Positions 24,401 to 31,038 of a DNA stretch of 64,000 nucleotides are shown one piece after another. The translations under genes and the position numbers were made by a program. The stretch spans positions 62,001 to 126,000 of the forward strand of contig SZXV01000009.1 of the NCBI GenBank assembly GCA_005862225.1, read 5' to 3'. Position 1 is the first letter of the stretch; each line of letters begins with the position of its first letter. Below the pieces are notes generated by a model. It was given only the letters and a program-made list of their open reading frames with translations, was not told where the DNA came from and searched no databases. This stretch comes from Chlorobium sp. Lineage in GTDB: Bacteria; Bacteroidota; Chlorobiia; Chlorobiales; Chlorobiaceae.

Positions 24401-25131
24401 GATACCCAGCGATCCGTCGTTAACTTCTCGGCATTGCTGAGAGTCATGGTTGAGTCAACTGTCTCGCCATCAGCCTGCATCTTGTCAATACGAAATGACA
24501 CATCCGTCAGTTTCGTGATCCGATAAGCATCAACCGTCGAAGATGATGAATACGAGTATGGCCAAAGATGCAGTACCTCCGCTGCATCCATTTGGTAAGA
24601 ATAATACATGCCGCCGTCAGTCGAGAGGTGCACCATATCATAGCCAGCACCGGCATCTACCAAATCGTTACCGCCTTTCCACTCGATAAAGTCGTCGCCT
24701 GCCCCGGCATTGATGCTGTCGTCACCAATGGTTCCGGTCATCCAGTCAGCACCACTCGTCCCGGATCCATCCGTCACAACAGTCATCGGCGTAAGCAAAT
24801 AGCTGGCATTACTGATATTTCCAACTTCCCATGCACGAGCCTGGGCATCCTGGCCAACAATAAAATTTTCCGGTATCTCAACAAACAGCTTACCACCAGA
24901 AAAGGGACTCAACTGATACGATTGTCCGCCTACATCCGTTCCAGACATCGGAATCATCAAATGCGAATCAATAACTGCAATCCGACTGACATCGAGAGTA
25001 ACCGTCGTCAGATAGCCGTATGAATCTGCGGCCATAACAGTAATCTGACCTAAGGCCGCAAGCACCGGTGACTGGACACCAAAATCAAAACTTAGCACAT
25101 CGTTTGAGAGGCTGTCAGAGTCAGTCGCCAT
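15487..25131 (-). CDS. Giant surface protein, upstream half: RTX, FG-GAP, C-type lectin, PKD, cadherin and CARDB domains
   Basis: N-terminal 3,214 residues of the same giant protein. RTX-type nonapeptides (GGNDTISGGAGND type) occur near residues 130-165, 400-650 and 830-880. Seven FG-GAP/VCBS repeats (DVNGDGKADLIVAN) span about 1055-1400. An Ig-like domain is at 1550-1655. A C-type lectin domain at about 1667-1790 has an EPN sugar motif and a WND calcium motif. Two PKD domains (VNWGDGT, IDWGDGT) cover about 1920-2100, and a cadherin-like domain about 2105-2195. Eight CARDB domains then run to the end. The frame stops at a TAA inside the eighth CARDB. No signal peptide is visible; an in-frame TAA lies four codons before the ATG. 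It is likely calcium-stabilised, exported and adhesive. Confidence 0.85.
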   Translation of the reverse strand: MATDSDSLSNDVLSFDFGVQSPVLAALGQITVMAADSYGYLTTVTLDVSRIAVIDSHLMIPMSGTDVGGQSYQLSPFSGGKLFVEIPENFIVGQDAQARAWEVGNISNASYLLTPMTVVTDGSGTSGADWMTGTIGDDSINAGAGDDFIEWKGGNDLVDAGAGYDMVHLSTDGGMYYSYQMDAAEVLHLWPYSYSSSSTVDAYRITKLTDVSFRIDKMQADGETVDSTMTLSNAEKLTTDRWVSINLTPYTFIDESVAGNNYIHGTPWNDEIYLTAANSLDVWAGDGRDTLVMDFGVPGYGKLELVKSGSVYVLQGTVGVDGTVTVLGALKFFSHGEADMTTGSGESAKTFSIGSVEVFQFVSGTTLYEIDPAKFTEVSFWSGLYQNSIYGTAKDDTINADALGLASNASTADDYIYESIGNDTINGGAGNDTVGYNGNKADYTITNNDGVWTVADTRAGSPDGTDTLIGVEYLSFSDAGMALAVQFYPTSSSSSGSSNSINGTGFDDQIDADALAVANPYKGSSSAYVYFRSQPIYTLGANEFSMIGTVTFTVQELANLTNLGLELWHGPDKVTTTFTVNADDIINQTGGAYTLNWIGTATQTTIPTGTIYFTYDKDGYSYNDYISGNGGNDTISGGAGNDTASYNGNRADYTITNNDGVWTVADTRAGSPDGTDTLTGIERLSFNDESLDLAIRFTPTSSSYSTNRIDGTGFDDQIDADALAVANPYKGSSSAYVYFQSQPIYTLGANEFSMIGTVTFTDQELASLTNLGLELWHGTDKILTSFTVNASEIMNQTGGAYTLHWIGTATQTTIPTGWISFSYDKEGVFSYNDYISSNGGNDLINAGSGNDTIYGNGGDDTISGGSGNDTIDGGDGNDTVVFSGYYAEYTIAREVALSRYTITDHVAGRDGTDVVTSVENFRFADGFIPTLTAFSGVVGVTDEDTAVEVTFADIKVQGNQADADGSIQAFVVKSVNGTLRIGADAATATAWNASKNNTIDATHKAYWTPAANANGTLTAFAVVAKDNTGQESLTPVQAAISVIPVKDVPVIFQPSALSFSEKVDYATGTHSLSVTSADVNGDGNSDLIVANADSNSVSVLTNKGDGTFAGKVDYGTGSYPLSVTSADVNGDGKADLVVVNWSSRSVSVLTNKGDGTFATKVDYSTSYIPSFVTTAEVNGDGKADLIVANVGGNSVSMFQNNGDGTFAGKVDYGTGSYPQSVTTADVNGDGKTDLIVANSGSYSVSVLTNKGDGTFTTKVDYATGSYPYSVTSTDVNGDEKADLIVANREGNSVSVLTNNGDGTFAAKVDYATGSYPYSVTSVDVNGDGKADLIVANSSSNSVSVLKNNGDGTFATKVDYATGDSPLSVSSSDVNSDGKADLIVANSQYNIGSVSVLTNTTHPAVTAFTELTPVHISSDIIINDPDGDTSWNGGALNVQITANAEAADSLSLATANPGGTGIWLDVAASNKLMAGTLEIGMASAASASNGDVWSFSFNANATNALVQDVARALIFNNSSSTPGTADRSITFTVTDNTLASATLVESIVISPTLSSSTPSDNALAVPIDSNIVLTFNKPVQAGKGAIVIADDSGDIRTIDVTDSSQVIFSGSTLTINPTDDLRADSLYNVHIASGVIKDLTGNVYVGISDTASLDFVTASNSVVSNDQPFYNYNGHTYQLTSGVMSWEQAESEAIAHGGHLVSINSAEENQWLLSSFAGNKAWIGLNDIQQEGVWRWTDRSSLAYTNWSSGEPNDYNGSEDTSEIYCDSTGKWNDWVGTNRQYGIIEYSSLITIIPTLTTFSGVFGAISEDMGGVEVTFSDLQTRGDASDADGTVEAFVVKSVNGTLRIGADAATATLWNASTNNTIDATHKAYWTPAANANGTLNAFDVVAEDNSGGESIVPVSVTIDVVPVNDPPAIDAWSNDTAWECTSWNYTITLGDPDPDTYHVTVNWGDGTALQIIDTTRHILNLSHTFSDNGYYTITVTADDQQSQANSVETDSFLATVNNVAPTAVVTGADRLNTGSSYTLSVGSVVDPGPDTRTGYSIDWGDGTTIAFTPADWEVIAKTFTHTFTANSAAETVRTITVNASDEDGVFVMGSKVVTVNRAPNDIYLDNARIAENSLAGTIIGTLYSADDEGWSGHEYQLLDNAGGRFVLVGNQIQVADGAVLDFETATSHTIRVSSTDQGGLSFEKEISINLTDVGPDLFISEIDTPQGVVDVDAGSSIEVFWTLATQGSEASNATWYDRIYLDNPDTPWLDRWIGDYQVSAHLPLSDGLDRIQTIQVPLDMQGTFRVVVLADAGNSVNEGATGETNNTTYGSVLFNVLNTNLQVESVTVPASGFAGREIEVQWVVKNLGNASTPVPWWYDQLYLSSDTTLDSQDIALGAVQNASYLDIGQGYTNKAKVTLPSGLEGNYHILVKTDAYQHIQEGAGEGDNVTASTVLDIQPIPLSELSDPAVVSVAAPSQALSGQSMALTYTIDNAGQADIAKNSPVWVERIYMSSDNILDGGDRLLDTQWRDFVADALPLPDGQSHFTATEKVILPVGVEGNFYFFVTVNPVGPVSNAFTFNDVAFDPTPTLVRLTPPPDLKVSDISASSPAVAGHDLTITYRVTNSGSTTTPNSGWYDSLYLSSDTALDSADIKLANLWHSGSLEPASTTDELPLSEAILRYNSGLASGYYTNSVTVRLANGLQGSWYLLASTDTNNDVFELDNANNIAAIAEAITIDSRPADLVVTEVTAPTAVQAGNSLRLSWTVKNQGIGDSGITQWTDRVVLSRDAVFGNSDDLTLGNFTHTGLLNNGQSYSSNELVVLPKEFSGPYQLFMETDAFNQVYEFDHENNNTRLMGVSVEGQPPPVIQIQVQIPADLRVTSLTAPASAASGDWFTVDYTVANTGVGRTNVDSWRDEVILSKDETLGNVDDVNLGSVYHSNRLAPNESYQGSGSFKLPIDLQGDYHVLVRTDAEAQVSEQEGENNNQSIAAGTTTINLSPTPDLLISTLQARDQGVSGQSLEVDWTVHNNGAETSGGWRQVFYLSRDGVLDRGSDIYLGYADSQMPLAAEGDATYSQLFKIPYGISGKYYLFAVVDSNNAIYERGGEGNNSTLDATPIQITPVTPVDLVAGVITVPVNAITGALASIDYTVTNQSEQAVTGQWSDSIYLSRDAVWDVGDALFTKVGISGGLDGNESYTQTAVGTMPGLIGGDYYVIVRSDIFNQIN
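20925..21960 (-). repeat. Seven tandem FG-GAP/VCBS repeats of about 147 bp
   Basis: Within the giant gene, seven consecutive copies of a 49-residue unit start with KVDYxTG and contain ADVNGDGKADLIVAN and NKGDGTF. Copies are close at nucleotide level, which implies recent unit duplication or homogenisation. In other proteins such units form the blades of an integrin-like calcium-binding propeller; seven is the full blade number. Confidence 0.85.
22660..23815 (-). repeat. Tandem duplication of a 0.6-kb module in the giant gene
   Basis: Two adjacent copies about 624-630 bp apart (near 22660-23185 and 23285-23815) are almost identical over long stretches, for example around 22870-22990 and 23495-23615. 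The encoded module contains DDQIDADALAVANPYKGSSS and a following RTX segment. It looks like a recent in-frame duplication. Confidence 0.8.
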
Positions 25132-25610
25132 AATTTCAATAAGTTAAACCAATACAGTTTTGGCCTGAGCACAACTGCGAGGCAAAAACCCTGCAGCAGC
25201 AAGCCAAGAGACCGAAATGATTGTGGAGAGAAAAAACGAATGGAAAAGCACTTGCTCCTGGAAGAAGCGAAACCATCGGGCGCCAGGGAAAAGGCGATCA
25301 TGGGGATATTGTCTGTCCAAGGCATACTGTAGAATGGTTATATCAGTAAAGAGAATAACCTGTAGAACTACCTCTTTACCCAACAACAACACCTGTGAAA
25401 TTACTACAAATACCCGAACATCCAGATTGGAATCATGTTTTTATACGGATAATTTTGCCAATACCGAGGGCATCCATCAGATTCGGGTTATGAAGACAAA
25501 TTTTATCGGGTTTGTTGAGTAAGCTAATTCCTCGCATTTCGGCATACAGCCGCAACAGTAAATCGGCCTTCGACAAAAGATAAAGATATTTGAGCAGTGT
25601 CTCGCGGTGC
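25132..25610. other. Gap upstream of the giant gene
   Basis: There are 479 bases without a convincing gene. Short open frames on both strands lack family-like sequence. It should hold the promoter of the giant gene. I see no signal-peptide coding sequence that could be joined in frame, because a TAA lies four codons upstream of the ATG at 25131. Confidence 0.5.
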
Positions 25611-26510
25611 TCAAGGGCTCAGCAACGATGGATCGATCCCGGCCACCGCTGTGGCCTCTCCAGCACTCATTCCTTTCTCCACCAATCGTTTGGCAACTTC
25701 AAGTTTTCCTATCTCAATCCCTTCCTCCTTGCCTTCAATGCGCCCCTCCTCCTTGCCCTCCATACGACCAAGACCATAGTTTGACTCTACCAGACTGGCC
25801 TCATACCGCAGGTTGTCCTGGTAACGGGCATAAGCCAACTGCTCTTCTTCAGGCAGACTCAGAAGGGAAAAGGACTGTTTTGCTTTCTGAATCCCTTTTG
25901 CCTTGAACTCATCCTTGATCTCTTCGTTTTTGAGGAAGTATATCCACTCGTCAAGCGATGTTGTTGCGAGACCGTTAAAGTTGTTGATCCTGATCAGGTA
26001 GTATTCAGGGAAAATATTGTGTATCTGAATCTTGCCGTACAGCTTCTGTTGCCGGGTATCGAGTTCCAGTTTGTCATGGTCATGAATTCCTGTGAAGGTT
26101 GTGGTGCCATGATAGATATAGTCGGTTCCGTGGCCAAGATCAAAGTAAAGGATATTGACTGAGATAACCTTCACCAGGGTTCCATACGCCTGGCTCTCTT
26201 TCTGATGCTCGGTGATGACTTGCGATGTGCCGTAAAGTATCCGTTGCAGGTAATCAAGCTCCCGATCAAACTGCACTTCGATAATGACAAGCTCACCCTT
26301 GCTGTTTTTCACCTTGAGATCAACACGATTGGATTTGTCGCGTTTACTCTCTTTGTTGCTTTCACTCTCCAGAATTTCAAGGATGAAAATGTCTTCGCCC
26401 AACAGTTCGCTTAAAAAACCTTCAAGTATCTCAAAGTTGGCTTTACTGCGCAATAACCGCTTCATTGCCCAGTCAAAGGTGATCAGTTTTCGGGGTGATC
26501 GGGTGCTCAT
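25611..26510 (-). CDS. Rpn family PD-(D/E)XK nuclease / putative transposase
   Basis: A 299-residue protein of the Rpn (recombination-promoting nuclease, PDDEXK_2) family. The N-terminus MSTRSPRKLITFDWAMKRLL is typical, as is the nuclease core with VDLKVKNSKGELVIIEVQF; its D and E-x-Q residues match the PD-(D/E)XK active site. The C-terminus has the short charged repeat GKEEGRIEGKEEG before a helical tail. I chose the ATG at 26510 over the one at 26558 because family members begin at this point. Rpn genes are numerous and mobile in Chlorobi and Bacteroidota. It sits beside a toxin-antitoxin pair. Confidence 0.85.
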   Translation of the reverse strand: MSTRSPRKLITFDWAMKRLLRSKANFEILEGFLSELLGEDIFILEILESESNKESKRDKSNRVDLKVKNSKGELVIIEVQFDRELDYLQRILYGTSQVITEHQKESQAYGTLVKVISVNILYFDLGHGTDYIYHGTTTFTGIHDHDKLELDTRQQKLYGKIQIHNIFPEYYLIRINNFNGLATTSLDEWIYFLKNEEIKDEFKAKGIQKAKQSFSLLSLPEEEQLAYARYQDNLRYEASLVESNYGLGRMEGKEEGRIEGKEEGIEIGKLEVAKRLVEKGMSAGEATAVAGIDPSLLSP

Positions 26511-26605
26511 AGCGTTATACTCAAGGTTACAGAGGAGAGAAGATGCCGCGTACAGCATAAGAATCCATACGTTTCAACAACATATCGGAAGATCATAACT
26601 TACTC

Positions 26606-26899
26606 CTACTCCCTTCTTTGCCAGTGTTTCGGGTCTCGTTTCGTATGAAATACAGCAACTATCATAATCTCTTCGGCTCCAACTGCGTAATAAATGATAT
26701 AGGGAAACTTTCTCACAAGGGTTTTCCGCGTCTTTTTTAACGACAAGGGAAAAAGAAAAGGGTTCTGCACTATTCTCGAAAGAGCTTCATCGATACAGTG
26801 CATGAATTCAGCATCAAGCCCTTCTTTTTTGTGAGCATACCATTGCAGTGCGTCTGTTAGTTCCAATTCCGCATCGGGATAAAACCGTACTCTCTTCAT
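26606..26899 (-). CDS. ParE/RelE-type toxin
   Basis: A 97-residue protein beginning MKRVRFYPDAELELTDALQWY, typical of the ParE/RelE toxin superfamily (type II toxin-antitoxin). The conserved FPYIIYYAV strand and C-terminal basic residues (HTKRDPKHW) are visible. It starts 3 bases after the antitoxin stop, the normal antitoxin-first order. Whether it acts on gyrase (ParE-like) or on mRNA at the ribosome (RelE-like) cannot be told from the sequence. Confidence 0.85.
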   Translation of the reverse strand: MKRVRFYPDAELELTDALQWYAHKKEGLDAEFMHCIDEALSRIVQNPFLFPLSLKKTRKTLVRKFPYIIYYAVGAEEIMIVAVFHTKRDPKHWQRRE

Positions 26900-26902
26900 C
26901 AG

Positions 26903-27133
26903 CTATTTGGTGCTCTTCCAATACTCACTCTTGATGTCACTCCACAGTCTTCCCTGAGATGGGTTTGCATGATATGAATTCATTCTTCTGTTCAGCTCTG
27001 CAGACTGCGGCTCTGTTAATTCAGGATATTCTCCATCTTTCACAATAGTATCCCAGATCTCTTCAACGAGTGAGATTTTTTCTGAGAGTGCCATTTTTGA
27101 TATTTCAGCAAGAGTCGATTGATAGATACTCAT
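26903..27133 (-). CDS. Addiction-module antitoxin
   Basis: A 76-residue antitoxin of the putative addiction-module component type (TIGR02574-like). It has an N-terminal helical part with LAEISKMALSEKISLVEEIWDTI and an acidic and proline segment EYPELTEPQSAELNRR. The start at 27133 has GGAGG six bases upstream; the in-frame ATG at 27139 touches that Shine-Dalgarno sequence and is less likely. It is co-transcribed with the toxin. Confidence 0.85.
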   Translation of the reverse strand: MSIYQSTLAEISKMALSEKISLVEEIWDTIVKDGEYPELTEPQSAELNRRMNSYHANPSQGRLWSDIKSEYWKSTK

Positions 27134-27502
27134 GTACATCCTCCTCTTCTATAACTCCTTTTCAAATCTCTTCCGATTTTCCTTCACCATCGATCCATCC
27201 GCGTAACCACGAGCTGCCTGTGCTCAACCCTTTGGGCAAATATGGTTTTCCCGCATCATGAAGCGTGATGGTGTGCATCTTCTGTATCATTATTGTCATT
27301 CCTGTTCAATTACTTGCCTCAATATACTCGAAGCCTGATGGTCGCACATTCAGTACATCAAGAATAAAATTCAATCAGTGCCCAGACCACACATTATTTT
27401 ACAAAATTTTTCTCATCTCACAAACAAAACCTTTTCACTCAAAAGCTATTGGAATACCCCTAACTTTGGTAGGGTTCTTGTATTTCGAGAAAGTGAGCCT
27501 TC
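27134..27502. other. Gap between toxin-antitoxin pair and cysN
   Basis: These 369 bases have no supported gene. The short plus-strand open frames here have no recognisable sequence. The stretch should contain the toxin-antitoxin promoter. I see no clear terminator for the cysN operon. Confidence 0.4.
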
Positions 27503-29305
27503 TCATATCTGGTAATCCTGAATAATTTCTCGCGATTTCAGCAGCTCAGCGACCTGATTCACAGCCTCAGCAACAACCCTACCATCAGGCACCTGCAAAT
27601 CAGGATGATATCGTGAAAAGGCGTTCTCGCCCATATTGACCACAAGAATATCATTCGGTTCATTGAGTACCTTCAGTGTCTCAATATCGTAGTCGTCAGC
27701 ATCATCAATGGTGGTGATAAAAATCAGCCCTGCATCGGTGAGAATACGGGCAAGCTCGCCGATCCTCCTCAACCGTTCGCCACTGCTGTCGGTATGCGAA
27801 CGAAGATCTGTATCAAGACCACGATCAATGTTTGCCACTCCGAGATAATAAACATTCATGCGATTGAGGAAAAGCCTTTGCTCAAGCGCTTTTGCCACCG
27901 CCCGTTTGCCAGTGCCAGGCGCTCCGGTAAAAACGATAAATTTGGCCCGGTGATGATTCACCTCTGCGCGCTCTTCCTCACGAACAAGACCGGTCTCCCA
28001 ATGATGTTCACGGTCTTTGATATGTTTCTGCAAAAGAGTCTCTCCGGCTGAAAGGTTCTCAACCACAACGCCGCCACCGGCAATTTCATAGTTATCGACT
28101 ATAACAAAGCGACCCGTGGTTTCACTTGCCGCAGTCGTATCGAATGCAATTGGACGAGAGGTTTCAAGAATGCACTCTCCGACGTCCCGGCAGTCAATCT
28201 GTTGTTTGCTCTTGCTGTACGTGAGATCAGAGGCATCCAGCGTATTGCATATCTCGGCAAGCTTGACTGTTGCCCTTGCAGAGCCGAGCTTGAGTTTGTA
28301 CTCCTTGTTTCGGAGCATAGGCGCCCGGCCAACCCAGAAAATATTGACCCTGAATCGGCTGCCAACTTCCGGCTGAGGTTCTTCTGGTTTCACCATAAGC
28401 TCCCCGGGACGTATGTAAATCTGGGTTGCAAGGGTAAACCCCGAAGCCTCCCCTGCTGATGCCTGCTTTTTGGATGCTGTGTTAAACGATTCGACCGACT
28501 TGATGGTCGATCGTTTCCCCGAAGGGAGAAAAAGCACTTCATCTCCGGCCAGCACCGTTCCGGCGGCAACGGTTCCCGCAATGATTCTCCGGTCATCATT
28601 GCTGCGGGTAAATTTGTAGATATCCTGCACCGGAAAACGAAAGGGCTTCTCCTGAAGCTCCTTGTCGCTGATGAACCGGTCAAGCTGTTCAAGCACAGAA
28701 AACCCCCTGTACCAGGGCATTCGTTCAGAAAGGGTTGCAATATTATCACCTTCACGTGCGCTGACAGGGATAAAACTGACCGGCGTCACATTGATCTGTG
28801 CAAGAAAGGCGGTGTAATCGGCCTTCAGTTTTTCAAAAACCTCCTCACTGAAGTCGACAAGATCCATTTTATTTGCCAGCACGGTCACCTGCTTGACGCC
28901 AAGCATTGAGACCATCTGACCATGCCTCTTTGAGTTCTCCCTGATACCCTCATCAGCATCAATAACCAGCAGAGCAGATTCTGCCCTTGATGCGCCGGTA
29001 ATCATGTTCTTAAGAAACTCAATGTGGCCAGGCGCATCAATGATAATGTAGTCCCGGGCTGCCGTTTTAAAAAAGCAGCGTGCCATATCAATGGTTATCC
29101 CCTGTGCCTGCTCATCTTTGAGCGCATCAAGCAGAAAAGCGTACTCAAACGGCTTTGAATTCTTTCGGCAATTTTCTTTGACCGCTTCAAGCTTGCCTTG
29201 CGGTAAAGATCCGGTATCGGCAAGCAGTCGGCCAATCACGGTGCTTTTCCCATGATCCACATGACCGACTATAACAATATTCATTTGCGCACGTCCACTA
29301 CTCAT
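27503..29305 (-). CDS. cysN: Sulfate adenylyltransferase large subunit CysN with a degenerate APS-kinase-like domain
   Basis: GTPase subunit of ATP sulfurylase, which with CysD makes APS from sulfate and ATP. The G1 motif GHVDHGKS is at 14-21, DAPGH at 90-94 and NKMD at 145-148, followed by EF-Tu-like beta-barrel domains to about residue 430. Residues 455-600 form a second P-loop domain (GAPGTGKR near 461-468) with [16 protein letters not shown], which recalls APS kinase (CysC). The kinase's usual LDGDNVR and ISP-Y-R motifs are missing ([10 protein letters not shown] and [10 protein letters not shown] instead). It may be catalytically dead or altered. I chose the ATG at 29305 ([14 protein letters not shown]) because the extra N-terminal residues from 29347 have no family match. 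Confidence 0.9.
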   Translation of the reverse strand: MSSGRAQMNIVIVGHVDHGKSTVIGRLLADTGSLPQGKLEAVKENCRKNSKPFEYAFLLDALKDEQAQGITIDMARCFFKTAARDYIIIDAPGHIEFLKNMITGASRAESALLVIDADEGIRENSKRHGQMVSMLGVKQVTVLANKMDLVDFSEEVFEKLKADYTAFLAQINVTPVSFIPVSAREGDNIATLSERMPWYRGFSVLEQLDRFISDKELQEKPFRFPVQDIYKFTRSNDDRRIIAGTVAAGTVLAGDEVLFLPSGKRSTIKSVESFNTASKKQASAGEASGFTLATQIYIRPGELMVKPEEPQPEVGSRFRVNIFWVGRAPMLRNKEYKLKLGSARATVKLAEICNTLDASDLTYSKSKQQIDCRDVGECILETSRPIAFDTTAASETTGRFVIVDNYEIAGGGVVVENLSAGETLLQKHIKDREHHWETGLVREEERAEVNHHRAKFIVFTGAPGTGKRAVAKALEQRLFLNRMNVYYLGVANIDRGLDTDLRSHTDSSGERLRRIGELARILTDAGLIFITTIDDADDYDIETLKVLNEPNDILVVNMGENAFSRYHPDLQVPDGRVVAEAVNQVAELLKSREIIQDYQI

Positions 29306-29369
29306 AGCATCCCGAAAAAATATTAATTCCCACGACCACTCCTCCATTATCCACTGTCACATTGCCCAC

Positions 29370-30269
29370 TCACATGTACCCGTCACGGCGAAGAGTCTCA
29401 AGCCCGCCGCCATCTTCACTGTCCTGGGCACGCCCTGAACGCTCGGCAATATTGGAAAACTTGCCACTTTTGAGTTCCTCAATAATCTCCAAAACCGTTC
29501 GCGCATCCGAATTGACCGGATTGGTACAGGGATAACAGCCAAGGGAGCGATAACGAATGCCACTGCCCTGATTAAAATAGAGCGAGACCACCGGAATCTT
29601 TTCCCGTTCGATATATTCCCAGATGTTCTGTTCAGTCCAGTCAAGCAGGGGATGAATACGGACATGGGTTCCAGGGGCAAAATCGGTCTTGAACTGGTTC
29701 CAGAACTCCGGTGGCTGATCGCCGACATCCCAGACGTTGTCCTTGTCCCGGGGTGAAAAATATCGTTCTTTTGACCGGCTACCCTCTTCGTCAGCCCTGA
29801 CACCAACAATCACGCCGGTGTAAGGCTCTCTCCCCTCATCAACCACATAGCGCCGTTGCTCATGGTCCATCCTGTACCGATTCCATTCTCCCGAAAGTGT
29901 ATGTTTCAGCGCTTCACTTTTCAGGTATTTACAGCAGGTAAGACGATCGGTATTGCCATCAGGAAAAGTGAGTTTCTGAGCAAGAGCGTCGCTGTTTTCT
30001 CCATAGATCATGTTCAGGTTCCACTCAAGGGCAAATCGGTCACGATACTCAATCATCTCAGGAATCTTGAAGTGGGTATCAATATGAACCAACGGAATTG
30101 GAACGTGTCCAAAAAAAGCTTTCCGGGCAAGCCAGAGCATGACAGTGCTGTCCTTGCCGATTGACCAGAGCATGCAAAGACTTTTAAATTCACGGTAGGC
30201 CTCCCGGAGAATGTAAACGCTCTGCGCCTCCAGTTTGTCGAGGTGATCCATACTTGTCTGTATCGTCAT
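29370..30269 (-). CDS. cysD: Sulfate adenylyltransferase small subunit CysD
   Basis: ATP-pyrophosphatase-fold subunit of ATP sulfurylase, 299 residues with the expected length. The PP-loop motif SIGKDS is at 36-41. [19 protein letters not shown] and the C-terminal GCYPCTNPV are family signatures. The start at 30269 ([16 protein letters not shown]) fits CysD proteins; the ORF extends 150 bases upstream into cysH without homology. It lies 4 bases after cysH and 64 bases before cysN in the assimilatory sulfate reduction operon. Confidence 0.95.
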   Translation of the reverse strand: MTIQTSMDHLDKLEAQSVYILREAYREFKSLCMLWSIGKDSTVMLWLARKAFFGHVPIPLVHIDTHFKIPEMIEYRDRFALEWNLNMIYGENSDALAQKLTFPDGNTDRLTCCKYLKSEALKHTLSGEWNRYRMDHEQRRYVVDEGREPYTGVIVGVRADEEGSRSKERYFSPRDKDNVWDVGDQPPEFWNQFKTDFAPGTHVRIHPLLDWTEQNIWEYIEREKIPVVSLYFNQGSGIRYRSLGCYPCTNPVNSDARTVLEIIEELKSGKFSNIAERSGRAQDSEDGGGLETLRRDGYM

Positions 30270-30273
30270 AAGG

Positions 30274-30987
30274 TTACTGTTGTTTTCGGTGCAGACCGCA
30301 CTCCTTGTGTTCTGGAATTTCCCACCACCAGCGTCCAGCCCTAATATCTTCTCCAGGCTTGATCGCTCTGGTACACGGAGCGCATCCGATGCTGGGATAC
30401 CCCTTATCATGGAGGGCATTAACAGGGACGTTGTGTTTTAGGATATATTCCCAAAGCGTTGTCTCCGTCATCTCGGCAAGCGGATTGATTTTATAGAGTC
30501 CAAACGACTCATCCCACTCGACAGGGTCTATTGCTGTTCTTGTAACTGATTGCTCACGTCGCAACCCGCATATCCAGCCCTTCAGCGTAGAAAGCTTCCT
30601 GGAAAGCGGCTGCACCTTGCGTATGCGGCAGCACTCCCGGCGCAGTTCAATACTCTGGTAAAAAAGGTTGGCGCCATATCGGGTCTGCATGGTTTGAACC
30701 TCGGGCGCTTCAGGAAAAAGCACTTCAATCTGAATGCCGTATCGTTGTCGTGTTGCATCAAGCAGATCATAAGTCTCCTGAGGCAGCCTTCCGGTATCAA
30801 GGGTAAAGAGTGGTATCTGCAATTTTTCTTTTTCAAGCAGATCGGTAATCACCTGATCTTCGGCTCCAAAGCTTGTGGCAAAAGCACACGCTTCCGGTTC
30901 AAAAAAAGCCGCAGCCCAACGTAATATCTCTTCCGGCGCTTTACCGGAGAGTTCGCCACTTAATACCCTCGCTCGCTCTCTACTCAT
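30274..30987 (-). CDS. cysH: Adenylylsulfate (APS) reductase, iron-sulfur type CysH
   Basis: This 237-residue protein reduces activated sulfate to sulfite with thioredoxin or glutathione-like donors. The catalytic cysteine is C230 in ECGLH. It also carries C119-C120 ([10 protein letters not shown]) and C202/C205 (GCAPCTRA), the CC/CxxC set that binds a [4Fe-4S] cluster. In characterised homologues this set marks enzymes using APS rather than PAPS. The start MSRERARVL at 30987 was preferred to the ATG at 31017. It lies between the sulfite reductase gene (51-base gap) and cysD. Its type fits the degenerate kinase domain on CysN: no PAPS is needed. Confidence 0.92.
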   Translation of the reverse strand: MSRERARVLSGELSGKAPEEILRWAAAFFEPEACAFATSFGAEDQVITDLLEKEKLQIPLFTLDTGRLPQETYDLLDATRQRYGIQIEVLFPEAPEVQTMQTRYGANLFYQSIELRRECCRIRKVQPLSRKLSTLKGWICGLRREQSVTRTAIDPVEWDESFGLYKINPLAEMTETTLWEYILKHNVPVNALHDKGYPSIGCAPCTRAIKPGEDIRAGRWWWEIPEHKECGLHRKQQ

Positions 30988-31038
30988 GAATCTTATGATC
31001 TTGTGTTCAATAATCAAATGTTCCTAAACGGTCATATC

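Noticed and set aside
8650-25131. Many open frames of 60-210 codons on the plus strand opposite the giant gene (for example 13153-13695 and 19525-20160).
   Set aside because: They are shadows of the repetitive coding strand, lack start signals and show no family-like sequence.
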